The notes under the pieces were generated by a model. That model was not told the origin of the DNA. It did no database searches and worked only from the letters and a program-made list of their open reading frames with translations. 24,284 nucleotides of DNA. Origin: CAVPRW01 sp046727435 [NCBI: bacterium] (GTDB lineage Bacteria > Tectomicrobia > Entotheonellia > J063). The position numbers and the translations under genes were made by a program. The stretch spans positions 1 to 24,284 of the forward strand of contig JBKPCR010000554.1 in assembly GCA_046727435.1 (NCBI GenBank), in the 5' to 3' direction. Shown here one piece after another: positions 10,211-18,351 of the stretch (position 1 is its first letter; each line of letters starts with the position of its first letter).

Positions 10211-10465
10211 GTGGAGGAGCAAAGCGTACGTGCCAGGGAACCTGAAGCCGCCACTCAGAGCCCGGATACCGGTATGGAACATCTAGAACGACTTGATGCC
10301 AAGGCGGTCATCTCCCAGAGCTTCGTCGATGTCAGTCGTCTGCTGCATGACCTAATGGCTAAAGGGAATCCAGTGAAGCGTAAGGATGGCGCAGTGGTGA
10401 ATCCCTATCCGACCCAGCACGTCAAGCGCTTTGGCGACTATGACGTAGAAAGTCTTAAGCCATAA
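10211..10465 (+). CDS. Small protein of unknown function in the integrative element
   Basis: 84 aa if started at the GTG at 10211, or 63 aa from the ATG at 10274; neither start has a strong SD. The C-terminal half looks protein-like (SQSFVDVSRLLHDLMAKG, then NPYPTQHVKRFGDYDVESL), with a helix followed by a basic turn. A second frame upstream starts MAERASCGGAKRTCQGT with paired Cys at 10195 and stops soon after, so the gene may have lost its true N-terminus through a frameshift. It lies divergently from the integrase. I do not recognise the family. Confidence 0.4.
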   Translation: MEEQSVRAREPEAATQSPDTGMEHLERLDAKAVISQSFVDVSRLLHDLMAKGNPVKRKDGAVVNPYPTQHVKRFGDYDVESLKP

Positions 10466-10497
10466 AATCTCCGCTTGTGCTATTATGCGGCGAAATT

Positions 10498-10583
10498 TCC
10501 ATATAAACCCACCCAGTAGGGGGCTTATCTCGACGTTCACGTCGAGCGCTCGGGAAGGTTATATGGACTGATGTCCATATAAT
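10498..10583 (+). promoter_or_regulatory. Promoter with iterated CCATATAA operator-like boxes
   Basis: A perfect -10 TATAAT (10578-10583) overlaps the palindrome TATATGGAC-tgat-GTCCATATA (10560-10581). A third copy of the box, TCCATATAA, lies at 10499-10507, inverted relative to the middle one. Between them is a perfect hairpin, CTCGACG-ttca-CGTCGAG (10529-10546). No good -35 is seen. Overlap of the palindrome with the -10 suggests repression of the downstream large gene. Confidence 0.5.
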
Positions 10584-10632
10584 CAAGAGTTCGGCCTTTC
10601 GTGAAGGTGCTTATCGCAAACGTGAGTTGAGA

Positions 10633-10676
10633 AGTGTGTCGGACACATACGCATCGGCGCGCTGACACACTCTTTT
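10633..10676 (+). terminator. Terminator- or attenuator-like hairpin in the leader of the large gene
   Basis: AGTGTGTC (10633-10640) pairs with GACACACT (10664-10671), followed by CTTTTG. It sits between the candidate promoter and the SD of the next gene, so it could act as a transcription attenuator. The loop is long and the T-run short, so activity is uncertain. Confidence 0.35.
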
Positions 10677-10691
10677 GAAATGGAGCCAAAA

Positions 10692-11003
10692 ATGACAGAC
10701 CCCCTAGATTCGCTGGCTCTCGACGGTTCGCCCGCCCAGGCGTTTGCAAGCCACAAGGCCAGAGCCAACGGCATCGCGCGGTTCTTCGCGCAGACCCGCC
10801 CCCTGGACGCCGTCAACGGACAGGCCGACGAAAACCACACGATCACGCTGATCGCGCATCTGCATGCCGCGTCCGACGATCCGAACTTTAAGGTTGGCGA
10901 CAAGATCAGTCTCCAGCTCATTCCCGAAGTGCTGAGGAGGCTCAACCACGGCGACGGCTTAGTCGGTACGCGGCACGACTACGACATGGCGCTGAGGGGC
11001 TGA
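10692..11003 (+). CDS. N-terminal part of the large cargo protein (probably the same gene as the next ORF)
   Basis: 103 aa from the ATG at 10692, preceded by GGAG 6 bp upstream; the in-frame ATG at 10680 has no SD. The protein is helical, with a segment FKVGDKISLQLIPEVLRRLN and the ending GTRHDYDMALRG. Its stop overlaps the start of the next ORF (TGATG). If one G were added to the run at 10996-10999, the frame would continue as MALRGLMTIAYRYPHLLGE, a smooth continuation. I therefore read this as the first tenth of a roughly 1,070-aa protein, broken by a one-base indel. The alternative is two translationally coupled genes. Function unknown. Confidence 0.6.
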   Translation: MTDPLDSLALDGSPAQAFASHKARANGIARFFAQTRPLDAVNGQADENHTITLIAHLHAASDDPNFKVGDKISLQLIPEVLRRLNHGDGLVGTRHDYDMALRG

Positions 11004-13912
11004 TGACCATCGCCTACCGCTATCCCCACCTGTTGGGCGAGGGTGGAGTAAACTTCATCCTGGATGAGCTCGTTCCCGGAAACATCCGGGAAGGCCACCC
11101 GCCCGAGATCGAAATCGTCGAAGTGACCTTCCTGAACATCGATATTCCGGAAACCGAGAACCATCTGCTGATGATCGAGAGCAGCCGGTATCTCGTCAAT
11201 CAGCTTCTCCACGACCGGACCGGAGACGCCAAATATGACAATTCGGCCAACGGGCTGAGTCGCTGGCTGCTCGGCTACATGCAGACGATCGCCAAGCACG
11301 ACTTCCTGGAATTCAATTCCCGCCCCTATGCGCGGCTCGCGCTGCACCCCTTGTACAACCTCCACGAGTTCGCGCGTGAGCCGGAGATCAGAACGGCCGC
11401 GCAGCTCCTGCTCGACTACACGATGATGAAGTTCGCCGTCTCGAGCAATCGCGGGCGCCGGGTGAGCCCGTTCAGACGGCTGCAGCACCGGATCAACCAC
11501 CAGGCCAATGTGCGCAACGATCTCTACGCCGAGAGCGGCGATCAGGTGGCCGGCTACTTCATGGCCTATACGGGATTCATCGATCCCGAGGGCAAGCCGG
11601 GCAAGTTCGCGCCGAGCCTGTCCTTCAACGCCGTGATCTCCGGAACGGCGGCCTACCGCCCGCCGCCGGCGGCCTACATCCTGGCGATGAAGCGCGACAA
11701 TCCGCCATCGCTCCACCGCTTCTACCATGGGACGCGGCCGCGGCTCAGAGGATCGCCCGACATCGCCGACGGCGGACTCGAGATCTACCACCACTCCCCA
11801 TCCTTCCTGCTGTCCGCTGGCGGGTCGTTCCTGAATAGCGGCTATGGGCACGACGAGCTCGACATCGGCAAAGAAGCCTGGGAGCAGACCTCGCGCGCCC
11901 AGGCGACAACGCTGATCCCGACGCGGGCCGACACCAAATTCCACGATCTCATCCGCTTCGAGCCGTATCCGGACCCGTTCGTCGACCCATACGCAGATGA
12001 TCCCGAAGACCCCGACACACTGCGGACGCCCTCGGTCAATATCGGCGTTGACCGCGGGCTGATCGCGGGCGCCAATCTACGCCCCGCCGAGAAGAAGACG
12101 ATCCTCGAGCATGCCACCTCTACCTCACCCGCCCTTGCCTTCCACGCCGACCGGTTGCTGATGGCATGGAAGGGGTCGGGTAACGACAACCTGAATGTCG
12201 CCAAGGTCGAGAGCACAACTCTGCTCGGGATCGACGGGGTCGAGGGCGTCGAAGAGGTGGTCACCCTGAGTGACACGACCGACGAATCTCCGGCGCTGGC
12301 ATCCCACAACGGGCGGCTCTTTTCGGCCTGGAAGGGCTCTGGCAACGACCAGCTGAACCTGGCGTTCTCCGACGACAATGGATTCACCTTCAAGGGAAAG
12401 AGGACCCTCACCGACTCCAGCGAGTACAGTCCGTCGCTGATCTCCCACGGAGGCAGGCTGTTCCTGGCCTGGATCGGCGTGGACAACGAACAACTGAACG
12501 TGGCCAAGGTCGTCCTGTTCGGGAACACGGCAGGCGGTTTCGGCATCGAGGGCCTGGAAGACAAGGTCGTGCTCGGCGATACCAGCGAGGCCGCGCCGGC
12601 ACTGGCATCCCACAACGGACGGCTGTTCCTGGCGTGGAAGGGCTCGGGCAACGACAACTTGAATCTGATGTTCTCCGACGACAATGGCGCGAGCTTTCGG
12701 GGCAAGACGACGTTTCCCGAAACGAGCAGCCACGGTCCGGCGCTGACCAGCGACGGCGGCAGGCTCTTCCTTGCCTGGAAAGGCTCCGGCAACGAGAACC
12801 TCAACGTCGCCAAAGTGGTGCTCTTCGGCAATACGGCAGGGGGCTTCGGCATCGAGGGGATCGAGGGCAAGGTCGTGCTCGGCGAGATCAGCGAGGAACC
12901 CCCGGCGCTGGGATCCCAGAACGGGATGCTCTTCCTGGCCTGGAAAGGCGAGGGCGAAGATCATCTGAATCTCAGGGTTTCCCGGGATGGCACCTTCCAG
13001 GCGCCAGGGCCCTGGATCTTCTGCAACCTCGGCCACCTCGGCTTCTATGTCGCGGCCTACCGGACGCCCGCCGCCCGACCCGAAGATCTCGATCCTGTGC
13101 CCGACAACCTGGCCCTGGTCTACGCCATGGAAGCGGGCGGTATGGACTTCGATCGGTTCCGTGAGCTGACGCTGGCGCTCAACCGGAGACTGCCAGACGC
13201 GTTCGAGTATGGCGGCCATTATCAGTTCAACGCGCCAGACGGCAAGCGCTTCGCGATCTGGTTTGCGCTCACGGAGCTGACGTACACGGCGCGGGTGGTC
13301 GACCTGAACGATCCGAACGCCATCGGCGACCTCAACACGCTGCCGCTCGTCTCCGGCGAGTACATGACGTCGCCCGGCGGGCACGATGGCCTGATCGAGA
13401 TGCCCGTGCGCGTCGACAACAAGAGTAGTTGCCCGGGACCGTGGATCGAACGCGCGCAAGCGCTTTTTGCCATCGCTCAGAGGTTCGATGAACAGGGAAG
13501 GGCAAAAGATGCGCAGACAGCGCTTGTCGATGCAGCGCAGCTCAACGACGAGCTTCTCAGGCTGAACCCGGAGCAGAACGGGCCGCCCCTCGCCCCCGCC
13601 GTCATCCAGGCGCTGGGCAGAATGGGCGTGGATTTCAGTGTCCCTGAGGCCGATCTGCGCGACTGGCTCGCTAATCCGCTCTTCACCCCCTATCCGGGGA
13701 TTTCACAGGCGCTGCTTCTTCTAGGGCGGCGGCTCAGGGCTCCGGTCTTCCTTGACGTCATCGTCTGGAACTACGAGCACACGCCCGGCATCGCGTCCCC
13801 GCGCAATGCTGCGGATGTGAAATTTGACGTCCTGAAGGCGGCCATTCTGGAGGGCTCAAACGCGCGCTACGGAACGAATGTGAGCGATTTCGAGCAGCTC
13901 CTCGGACCGTAA
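11003..13912 (+). CDS. Large protein of unknown function with six inserted propeller-type repeats
   Basis: 969 aa. Residues 1-365 are mostly helical; the segment MQTIAKHDFLEFNSRPYARLALHPLYNL and the helices after it recall alpha/alpha-toroid lyase-like folds (inference). Residues about 370-662 hold six repeats of about 45-55 aa built on SPAL-sh-GRLFLAWKGSGND-LN; they alternate between a type ending LNVAKV plus a glycine-rich loop and a type ending LNL-FSDDNG-tF. This resembles sialidase/BNR-type beta-propeller blades. The host fold seems to resume at APGPWIFCNLGHLGFYVAAYRTP and continues to the C-terminus. No signal peptide or sialidase Asp-box catalytic set was identified. Base composition and codon use are more GC-rich than in the left part of the window. 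An attC-like site follows 190 bp downstream. A carbohydrate-related role is only a guess. Confidence 0.8.
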   Translation: MTIAYRYPHLLGEGGVNFILDELVPGNIREGHPPEIEIVEVTFLNIDIPETENHLLMIESSRYLVNQLLHDRTGDAKYDNSANGLSRWLLGYMQTIAKHDFLEFNSRPYARLALHPLYNLHEFAREPEIRTAAQLLLDYTMMKFAVSSNRGRRVSPFRRLQHRINHQANVRNDLYAESGDQVAGYFMAYTGFIDPEGKPGKFAPSLSFNAVISGTAAYRPPPAAYILAMKRDNPPSLHRFYHGTRPRLRGSPDIADGGLEIYHHSPSFLLSAGGSFLNSGYGHDELDIGKEAWEQTSRAQATTLIPTRADTKFHDLIRFEPYPDPFVDPYADDPEDPDTLRTPSVNIGVDRGLIAGANLRPAEKKTILEHATSTSPALAFHADRLLMAWKGSGNDNLNVAKVESTTLLGIDGVEGVEEVVTLSDTTDESPALASHNGRLFSAWKGSGNDQLNLAFSDDNGFTFKGKRTLTDSSEYSPSLISHGGRLFLAWIGVDNEQLNVAKVVLFGNTAGGFGIEGLEDKVVLGDTSEAAPALASHNGRLFLAWKGSGNDNLNLMFSDDNGASFRGKTTFPETSSHGPALTSDGGRLFLAWKGSGNENLNVAKVVLFGNTAGGFGIEGIEGKVVLGEISEEPPALGSQNGMLFLAWKGEGEDHLNLRVSRDGTFQAPGPWIFCNLGHLGFYVAAYRTPAARPEDLDPVPDNLALVYAMEAGGMDFDRFRELTLALNRRLPDAFEYGGHYQFNAPDGKRFAIWFALTELTYTARVVDLNDPNAIGDLNTLPLVSGEYMTSPGGHDGLIEMPVRVDNKSSCPGPWIERAQALFAIAQRFDEQGRAKDAQTALVDAAQLNDELLRLNPEQNGPPLAPAVIQALGRMGVDFSVPEADLRDWLANPLFTPYPGISQALLLLGRRLRAPVFLDVIVWNYEHTPGIASPRNAADVKFDVLKAAILEGSNARYGTNVSDFEQLLGP

Positions 13913-14103
13913 GCTGTGGGAGGCAACTGCTCGAAGCCTTCGTGCGGTTCGAGTACCCCGACGACTTGTTCGATGGCGATTTCCCAGAGTTTGCCGAGCG
14001 AGAGCAAGAGGTATTCACCTGGTTCAACCTAGTGGGCAAGGGTCCGCAGTGTTCCCAGGTGCCAGCCGTTGCGGACTTCGAGTGTGCGTGAGATGAGAGC
14101 AGC
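13913..14103 (+). other. Spacer with a possible decayed reading frame
   Basis: One plus frame stays open from before 13913 to the TGA at about 14090 (VRFEYPDDLFDGDFPEFAE, then FTWFNLVGKG). It has no start with an SD and is cut at the front by the end of the large gene. It looks protein-like and may be the tail of a lost cassette gene. No family recognised. Confidence 0.3.
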
Positions 14104-14200
14104 GCCGAACAAATCGCTGCAGCAGACCGGGCCGACATAACGGTTTTTCGAGCGGTGACGTCAAACTGGCCGGCCCGGTTGCTGAGCTTGGTCGTTCGGC
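14104..14200 (+). repeat. attC-like imperfect palindrome (integron cassette recombination-site candidate)
   Basis: Outer boxes GCCGAAC (14104-14110) and GTTCGGC (14194-14200) pair perfectly over 7 bp. Unpaired spacers of 5 and 6 nt follow inward. Then GCT, CAGCA and ACCGGGCCG pair with their partners in the right arm, leaving two bulged G bases, both on the left arm. A 33-nt variable tip closes the structure. This is the attC architecture: R box, unpaired central spacer, L box with extrahelical bases, variable terminal structure. The R' core GTTCGGC deviates from GTTRRRY at one base. It lies after the large gene and before the GMC gene, both plus strand, as expected for cassettes. Confidence 0.5.
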
Positions 14201-14323
14201 GGCACTCGTGCGAAGACCGTGAGGCGAATGTCCTGGCTTGCTGTGTGTATCGCTTGAACTCAACAAGGGGATATGCAAAAACCCCCAATATCAGCCTGGT
14301 CGTCAAAGGTAGGGAGACCTGAT

Positions 14324-16171
14324 ATGTCCGAGCCCTTCGATTTCGTCATCGTCGGCGGTGGCTCCGCCGGTGCGGTGATCGCCTCCCGCCTCTCCGAAGA
14401 CCCATCGTGCCGGGTAGCGCTGATCGAGGCCGGTGATCGGCCGCCCGCTGTGTCATCGATGCCGGTCGCGTGTGCCTCCATGCAACGGAACCCGGATACG
14501 GACTGGATGTATACCGCCGACCCGGGCAAAGCCGGACTCGGGCTCAATGGGCGGCGCGTCCCGGTGCCGCGCGGCAAGATGCTCGGGGGCTCCTCCAGCC
14601 TCAACTACATGGTCTATGTCCGCGGCCATCCAGGCGACTTCGACTCTTGGGCCGAGGGCGGCGCGACCGGATGGAGCTACGTCGAGGTGCTGCCATACTT
14701 CCGCAAGAGCGAGGGACTTGCGCCCTCCGACGAGGTCGTGATTGACGCCCAGGCGCACAACCTCGACGGTCCTCTGGGTGTCTCGGTCCGCTCCTCGGTG
14801 CTTCCGGCTGCGCGTGACTTCGTCGAGGCCGCCGTGGCCGCGGGCATCCCACGCGGCGATTACAACGGACGCGACCGCGGCGGCGAGGCGGGCGTGGTAT
14901 CGCTGGTGCAAAGCACGACACGGCGGGGCAAGCGGTCCAGCACCTACCAGGCTTTCCTGGAAGGCGAGCCTGAGCGCCGGCCCAATCTTACGATCATCAC
15001 GGGTGCGCAGGCCACGCGCGTGATCGTTGAGGGCGAGGCTGGACAAGCCACTGCCAGAGGTGTCGAGTATCGCACCGCCTCGGGGGAGATGCGCACAGCA
15101 CATGTTGGCAAAGAGGTCATCCTCAGCGCGGGGGCGATCGGCTCGCCGCACTTGCTGCTTTTGTCCGGCATTGGGCCACAGCATGTACTGGAAGCCGTGG
15201 GCGTGCCCTGTGTCGTTGACTCCCCCCATGTCGGCAAGCATTTGAAAGATCATCTCATGGTGCCGCTGTTCTTTCCCGCGCCCGGCGTCGGCGTGACGAT
15301 GCACGAGATCGCCCTGTCGATGGGACCGGCGGCGTTGCGCGGCCCAGGCGGACCGCTGCCCGCTGACCCTAGCGATGACGCGCACCTGTCTGCCGAACTG
15401 CAGGCCATGAAGCAGGAAGCGGAGCGGCGATTCACCGAGTGGGAGACGACCGGGCGCGGCCTGCTTGCCTCATCCCTCGTCGACGCGGTGGCCTTTTGCT
15501 CGACTGGCCTGGGAGACACGTACAGTCACGACGCGGAAATCTTCATATTTCCCACGGCGGGCAACGATGACCTCATGCGGTTATGCCTGAATATCGACAC
15601 GGCACGGTACTTCGATGATGCGGCGAAGCGTCTGGCGCCGGATGCGAAAGGCCTCTATATACTGCCCAATCTGGCACTGCCGTACAGCGCGGGGGAGATC
15701 GTGCTGCAAAGCGCCGATCCCGGTGTGCATCCGTCTATCCGCATGAATTACTACGACGATCCGCATGACCTGAAGGTGATGGTGGCGGTGCTGCGACGGG
15801 CCCTGGATATCGCGGCGCACTGGCCAGGGAACCGTAAGATCGGCCCGGTGATGATCCCCCCGTTTCTCGCGGCAAAACATGGGTACGCAGCTGGCAGGGA
15901 GCCCAGTGACGCGTTGCTGGAAGATCTCGCCCTGCACTTTTCTCTGACGGTCTACCACCATACATGCACCTGCCGGATCGGCGATGCCGTCGATCCTCGG
16001 CTGCGGGTCCTAGGGGTGGGAAAGTTACGTGTGGCGGACGCTAGCGTCATGCCCAACATCACCAGCGGCAACACGAACGCGCCGTCGATCATGATCGGCG
16101 AAAAGGCGGCCGAAATGATCGCCGCCGACAACGGCGTGCAGCTGCGGGCATTCGTTGGCGAGCGCCGCTGA
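14324..16171 (+). CDS. GMC-family FAD-dependent oxidoreductase (choline/alcohol dehydrogenase type)
   Basis: 615 aa from the ATG at 14324, with the SD AGGGAG about 8 bp upstream; the track-length extension to 14273 has none. FAD dinucleotide fold GGGSAGAVIASRL at residues 11-23, the GMC signature 1 region PRGKMLGGSSSLNYMVYVRG, signature 2 GAIGSPHLLLLSGIGP, and the C-terminal domain with HHTCTCRIG and LRVADASVMPNITSGNTNAPS. The active-site His and Asn regions of the family are in place. It is about 60-80 residues longer than typical members; the extra lies in a charged helical insert around residues 345-390 in the substrate domain. It has no signal peptide. The substrate cannot be read. It may form a mobile unit with the flanking attC-like sites. 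Confidence 0.92.
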   Translation: MSEPFDFVIVGGGSAGAVIASRLSEDPSCRVALIEAGDRPPAVSSMPVACASMQRNPDTDWMYTADPGKAGLGLNGRRVPVPRGKMLGGSSSLNYMVYVRGHPGDFDSWAEGGATGWSYVEVLPYFRKSEGLAPSDEVVIDAQAHNLDGPLGVSVRSSVLPAARDFVEAAVAAGIPRGDYNGRDRGGEAGVVSLVQSTTRRGKRSSTYQAFLEGEPERRPNLTIITGAQATRVIVEGEAGQATARGVEYRTASGEMRTAHVGKEVILSAGAIGSPHLLLLSGIGPQHVLEAVGVPCVVDSPHVGKHLKDHLMVPLFFPAPGVGVTMHEIALSMGPAALRGPGGPLPADPSDDAHLSAELQAMKQEAERRFTEWETTGRGLLASSLVDAVAFCSTGLGDTYSHDAEIFIFPTAGNDDLMRLCLNIDTARYFDDAAKRLAPDAKGLYILPNLALPYSAGEIVLQSADPGVHPSIRMNYYDDPHDLKVMVAVLRRALDIAAHWPGNRKIGPVMIPPFLAAKHGYAAGREPSDALLEDLALHFSLTVYHHTCTCRIGDAVDPRLRVLGVGKLRVADASVMPNITSGNTNAPSIMIGEKAAEMIAADNGVQLRAFVGERR

Positions 16172-16269
16172 AACGTGCACAAACGGGGTCGGAATAGATT
16201 TTCCCGGTGTGTCAAGGACCAGAAGCCATACGGAGGTGGAAGCAGAGCAGCACAGCTCACCCGGGCCGC

Positions 16270-16345
16270 GCCGAACAAGGGCCTGGAGCCGACTGCCTCC
16301 AGCGTCCGCTCCGCTCCCGACAGCAGCTGACGCCCGGCGTTGATA
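16270..16345 (+). repeat. Degenerate attC-like site downstream of the GMC gene
   Basis: Left side GCCGAAC (16270-16276), then AAGGGCCTGGAGCCGAC; right side CAGCTGACGCCCGGC followed by GTTGATA (16339-16345). AAC/GTT, GGGC/GCCC and AGC/GCT can pair in order, but the outer R boxes are otherwise mismatched. The motif arrangement resembles the site at 14104-14200 and stands in the same relation to its upstream gene. Clearly weaker than that site. Confidence 0.28.
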
Positions 16346-16443
16346 TGATTTGCATTGCAACCGCTTGTGCCAAAAGGCGTTAATTTTGGCGCGAGCGTTG
16401 TCCAAATCATCAGACTTTCTGATTTGCGCGGAGTGCAAATCAT
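16345..16443 (+). repeat. Long imperfect palindrome with repeated ATGATTTG motifs
   Basis: The left arm begins ATGATTTGCA (16345) and continues CAAC-c-GCTTGTGCCAAAA; the right arm reads TTTTGGCGCGAGC-GTTG and ends CAAATCAT (16410). The arms pair over about 27 bp with small bulges and G-U pairs around an 8-nt loop. A second hairpin (CAAATCA/TCTGATTTG, 16403-16425) and another inverted copy, TGCAAATCAT (16434-16443), follow. It could be a terminator-like structure after the GMC gene, a small mobile palindrome, or an operator cluster. Confidence 0.55.
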
Positions 16444-16479
16444 AGGGTCTAGACGGACCCCACATCGAAAGGCTGCATC

Positions 16480-16738
16480 ATGAAACCAGGTACACCTCCC
16501 ACGCTGTCTGAGTATCTGCTGTATGAAGCGAGCAATTTTCTGCTCTATCCCTATCCTACAGGATCAGATCATTGTCAGTTATGAGGGTCGTACCCTACTG
16601 AACACCGGGTGCATAGGTACCAGTGCGAGTCAGCAGCTGTCTTATACAGGGAACACGACTCGAGTCTCAGTACAAGTCATTCCCAATTGTGCGGGCGGGA
16701 CCAAAACGGCCTGGAGCTGGACGGCTCATTGTCCATGA
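16480..16738 (+). pseudogene. Frameshifted fragment of a small beta-rich domain protein
   Basis: An ATG at 16480 with AAAGG upstream opens a 34-codon frame (MKPGTPPTLSEYLLYEASNF) that stops at 16584. From about 16560 a different frame carries a well-formed beta-rich segment (IIVSYEGRTLL, NTGCIGTS, TTRVSVQVIPNC, then AGGTKTAWSW) ending CP at the TGA at 16736-16738. Two cysteines in the latter suggest a disulfide in an exported domain. The two pieces are in different frames, so this is probably a gene damaged by deletion or frameshift. The beta domain's family is not one I can name. The 200 bp beyond it hold nothing recognised. Confidence 0.45.
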
Positions 16739-16938
16739 CGAGAGATCGATCGAATCCCGCATAGAGGCCATTGCTGCCACTGAGCTCGTGGAGGAGCACA
16801 TCTCCAACTGCTCACTGGTACGGGGTATGAGGGCATAGACGCTCACCGCTGCATTCCGAACCCGCTTTTTGTGTTCTGGAGAATCGTGCTCGTCCCCCAA
16901 CAGGGTAAACCAACCAATCGGTACATGGCGATTCAACC

Positions 16939-18204
16939 TCAGCAGCGTATAACGTTGAATTCGACTCGGCGATCAAGTGCGTCCCGCGCATCGTCAGTCG
17001 CAGTCCCGATGAGATTTTCCCGCGAGCCCTTGCCACTGGTGATGGTCCGATTGCGCAAGGGCGGCGCTTCGGCTTCCAATCGTGCCTGGATGTATTCCGC
17101 GCGTCGGAGCGACAAGTGTTCGTTGATCGGCTCAGGACCAGTGCGGCTGGCGTGCCCGATGATCTCCAGGCACATATTCTGCTGAGTAGTGTGCCGTGCG
17201 ATCTGCTGCAGCCACATGAGATGCGGGTTTCGGCTCTGCGCAGCCGACCACAACGCTGTTGACCCGGGTTTGAACAGAAATTTGACGGCGAGGTGCTCCC
17301 GAGCAAGCCCATACGCAACCATCCTGCCGAAGGCTCGGGCCGCGTCGTCGCGGTGCCCAAGCTTCCAGTGGGCGAGATAGAGGCCGTTATAGACGCGCAA
17401 CTGTTCACCCGCCGGGGTGCGCAGCGCGCTCTGGTATAAGTCCAGCGCCTCCCTGTATCGCTGGCTGTTATAGGCCTGGACCGCGGCACTAATGATGCCC
17501 TCCGCGGCGAGATGCGCCGCATAGACCGGATCAATCGCATCGCCCACTTGACTCTCCTGACACGTCTTGATATACCCTTCGACGACCGGATCTTTGGTCC
17601 AGACGGGGCTCTCTTGGAAGTACGGCGTGGGCCAGACATCCACCCCTTCGGGCTTGGCGTGGCTCCTCCCCTTCGACACAATCTTGCCCGTCTGCAAATT
17701 GGCCAAAGTCAGCCAGATGCGAAAGGCTTCGGGCGGCACGGTGACTTGGCCCTGCGTGTTGACACCGGCAAAGGTGCCAATGAGCACGAGTGGGGACTGC
17801 GCGACACTGGCAGCAGAAAACGGCTGGATCTCGAACTGCGGATAGGTGGTCCGGACCAACTCGACAATGCGTGCCTCGATGGAGTGGGTGACGTTCGACT
17901 GCACCCCTGTGACGCCATCAACCAGCGGATCAATTACCACACCGTGCTTGCCCGCAACTCCGAGCTCCACAGATGGGAGCGGCACTTTGGAAAAGAGATC
18001 GTTCGCAGCCTTTAGGATCGCCTCATTGAGGGGAATCGCGACGGGAACGGGAGGCGGGGTCGGTGGTAGCGCGGGCATCGCCGCAGGACTGGGGACTGGT
18101 GGGGGTGGGGGCATGCGCGACGCACATGCTGCTATCACCGTCGCCAGCACTAGAGCGATCAAGGCGCATACACAGGTGATGTTGCAGCTATGACGGGTGT
18201 TCAT
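16939..18204 (-). CDS. OmpA-family lipoprotein with TPR-like middle region
   Basis: 421 aa from the ATG at 18204 (SD CAGGAG, about 8 bp). The N-terminus is a lipoprotein signal, with a hydrophobic helix ending in the lipobox IAAC (C27), then a proline-rich linker (about 31-55). A middle domain (about 60-200) may be a CsgG- or FlgO-like fold (inference: repeated LVLIGTF and FRIWLTLANLQTGKIVSKG strands). One or two TPR-like helix pairs follow (AYNSQRYREALDLYQSAL, then LYLAHWKLGHRDDAARAFG). The C-terminal OmpA domain has FLFKPGST, LEIIGHASRTG, SLRRAEYIQARL and DRRVEF. Such proteins anchor the outer membrane to peptidoglycan. The TIR-TM gene is 147 bp upstream on the same strand. Confidence 0.88.
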   Translation of the reverse strand: MNTRHSCNITCVCALIALVLATVIAACASRMPPPPPVPSPAAMPALPPTPPPVPVAIPLNEAILKAANDLFSKVPLPSVELGVAGKHGVVIDPLVDGVTGVQSNVTHSIEARIVELVRTTYPQFEIQPFSAASVAQSPLVLIGTFAGVNTQGQVTVPPEAFRIWLTLANLQTGKIVSKGRSHAKPEGVDVWPTPYFQESPVWTKDPVVEGYIKTCQESQVGDAIDPVYAAHLAAEGIISAAVQAYNSQRYREALDLYQSALRTPAGEQLRVYNGLYLAHWKLGHRDDAARAFGRMVAYGLAREHLAVKFLFKPGSTALWSAAQSRNPHLMWLQQIARHTTQQNMCLEIIGHASRTGPEPINEHLSLRRAEYIQARLEAEAPPLRNRTITSGKGSRENLIGTATDDARDALDRRVEFNVIRC

Positions 18205-18351
18205 GACCGACACTCCTGGGCGAAGGTTGTCATAGCTCCGGTGCGCACACAGAGGGTGTCTGCAGGGCATCTAGGCGTGAGCGGCTCTTACCAGAGGCGG
18301 CTCCTCTGTCTCCTCCTCCAGGCGATGGCCTGTGCCGTATAGGCACACTGT

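Noticed and set aside
9996-10286. 96-aa plus-strand open frame
   Set aside because: No SD, overlaps the integrase promoter and the better-looking frame at 10211; not supported as a gene.
10498-10568. attC site upstream of the large gene
   Set aside because: The TATAAAC...GTTATAT ends look similar at first, but the inner arms do not pair in attC order; better explained as operator boxes.
10979-11944. 321-aa minus-strand open frame
   Set aside because: Antisense to the large gene, Arg/Val/Gly-rich composition typical of a shadow, no start signal.
12125-13459. 444-aa minus-strand open frame
   Set aside because: Lies antisense to the repeat-bearing gene; its own apparent repeats mirror the sense repeats, and it has no SD. 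A GC-rich shadow.
14453-15385. 310-aa minus-strand open frame
   Set aside because: Fully antisense to the GMC oxidoreductase, whose family motifs are unambiguous.
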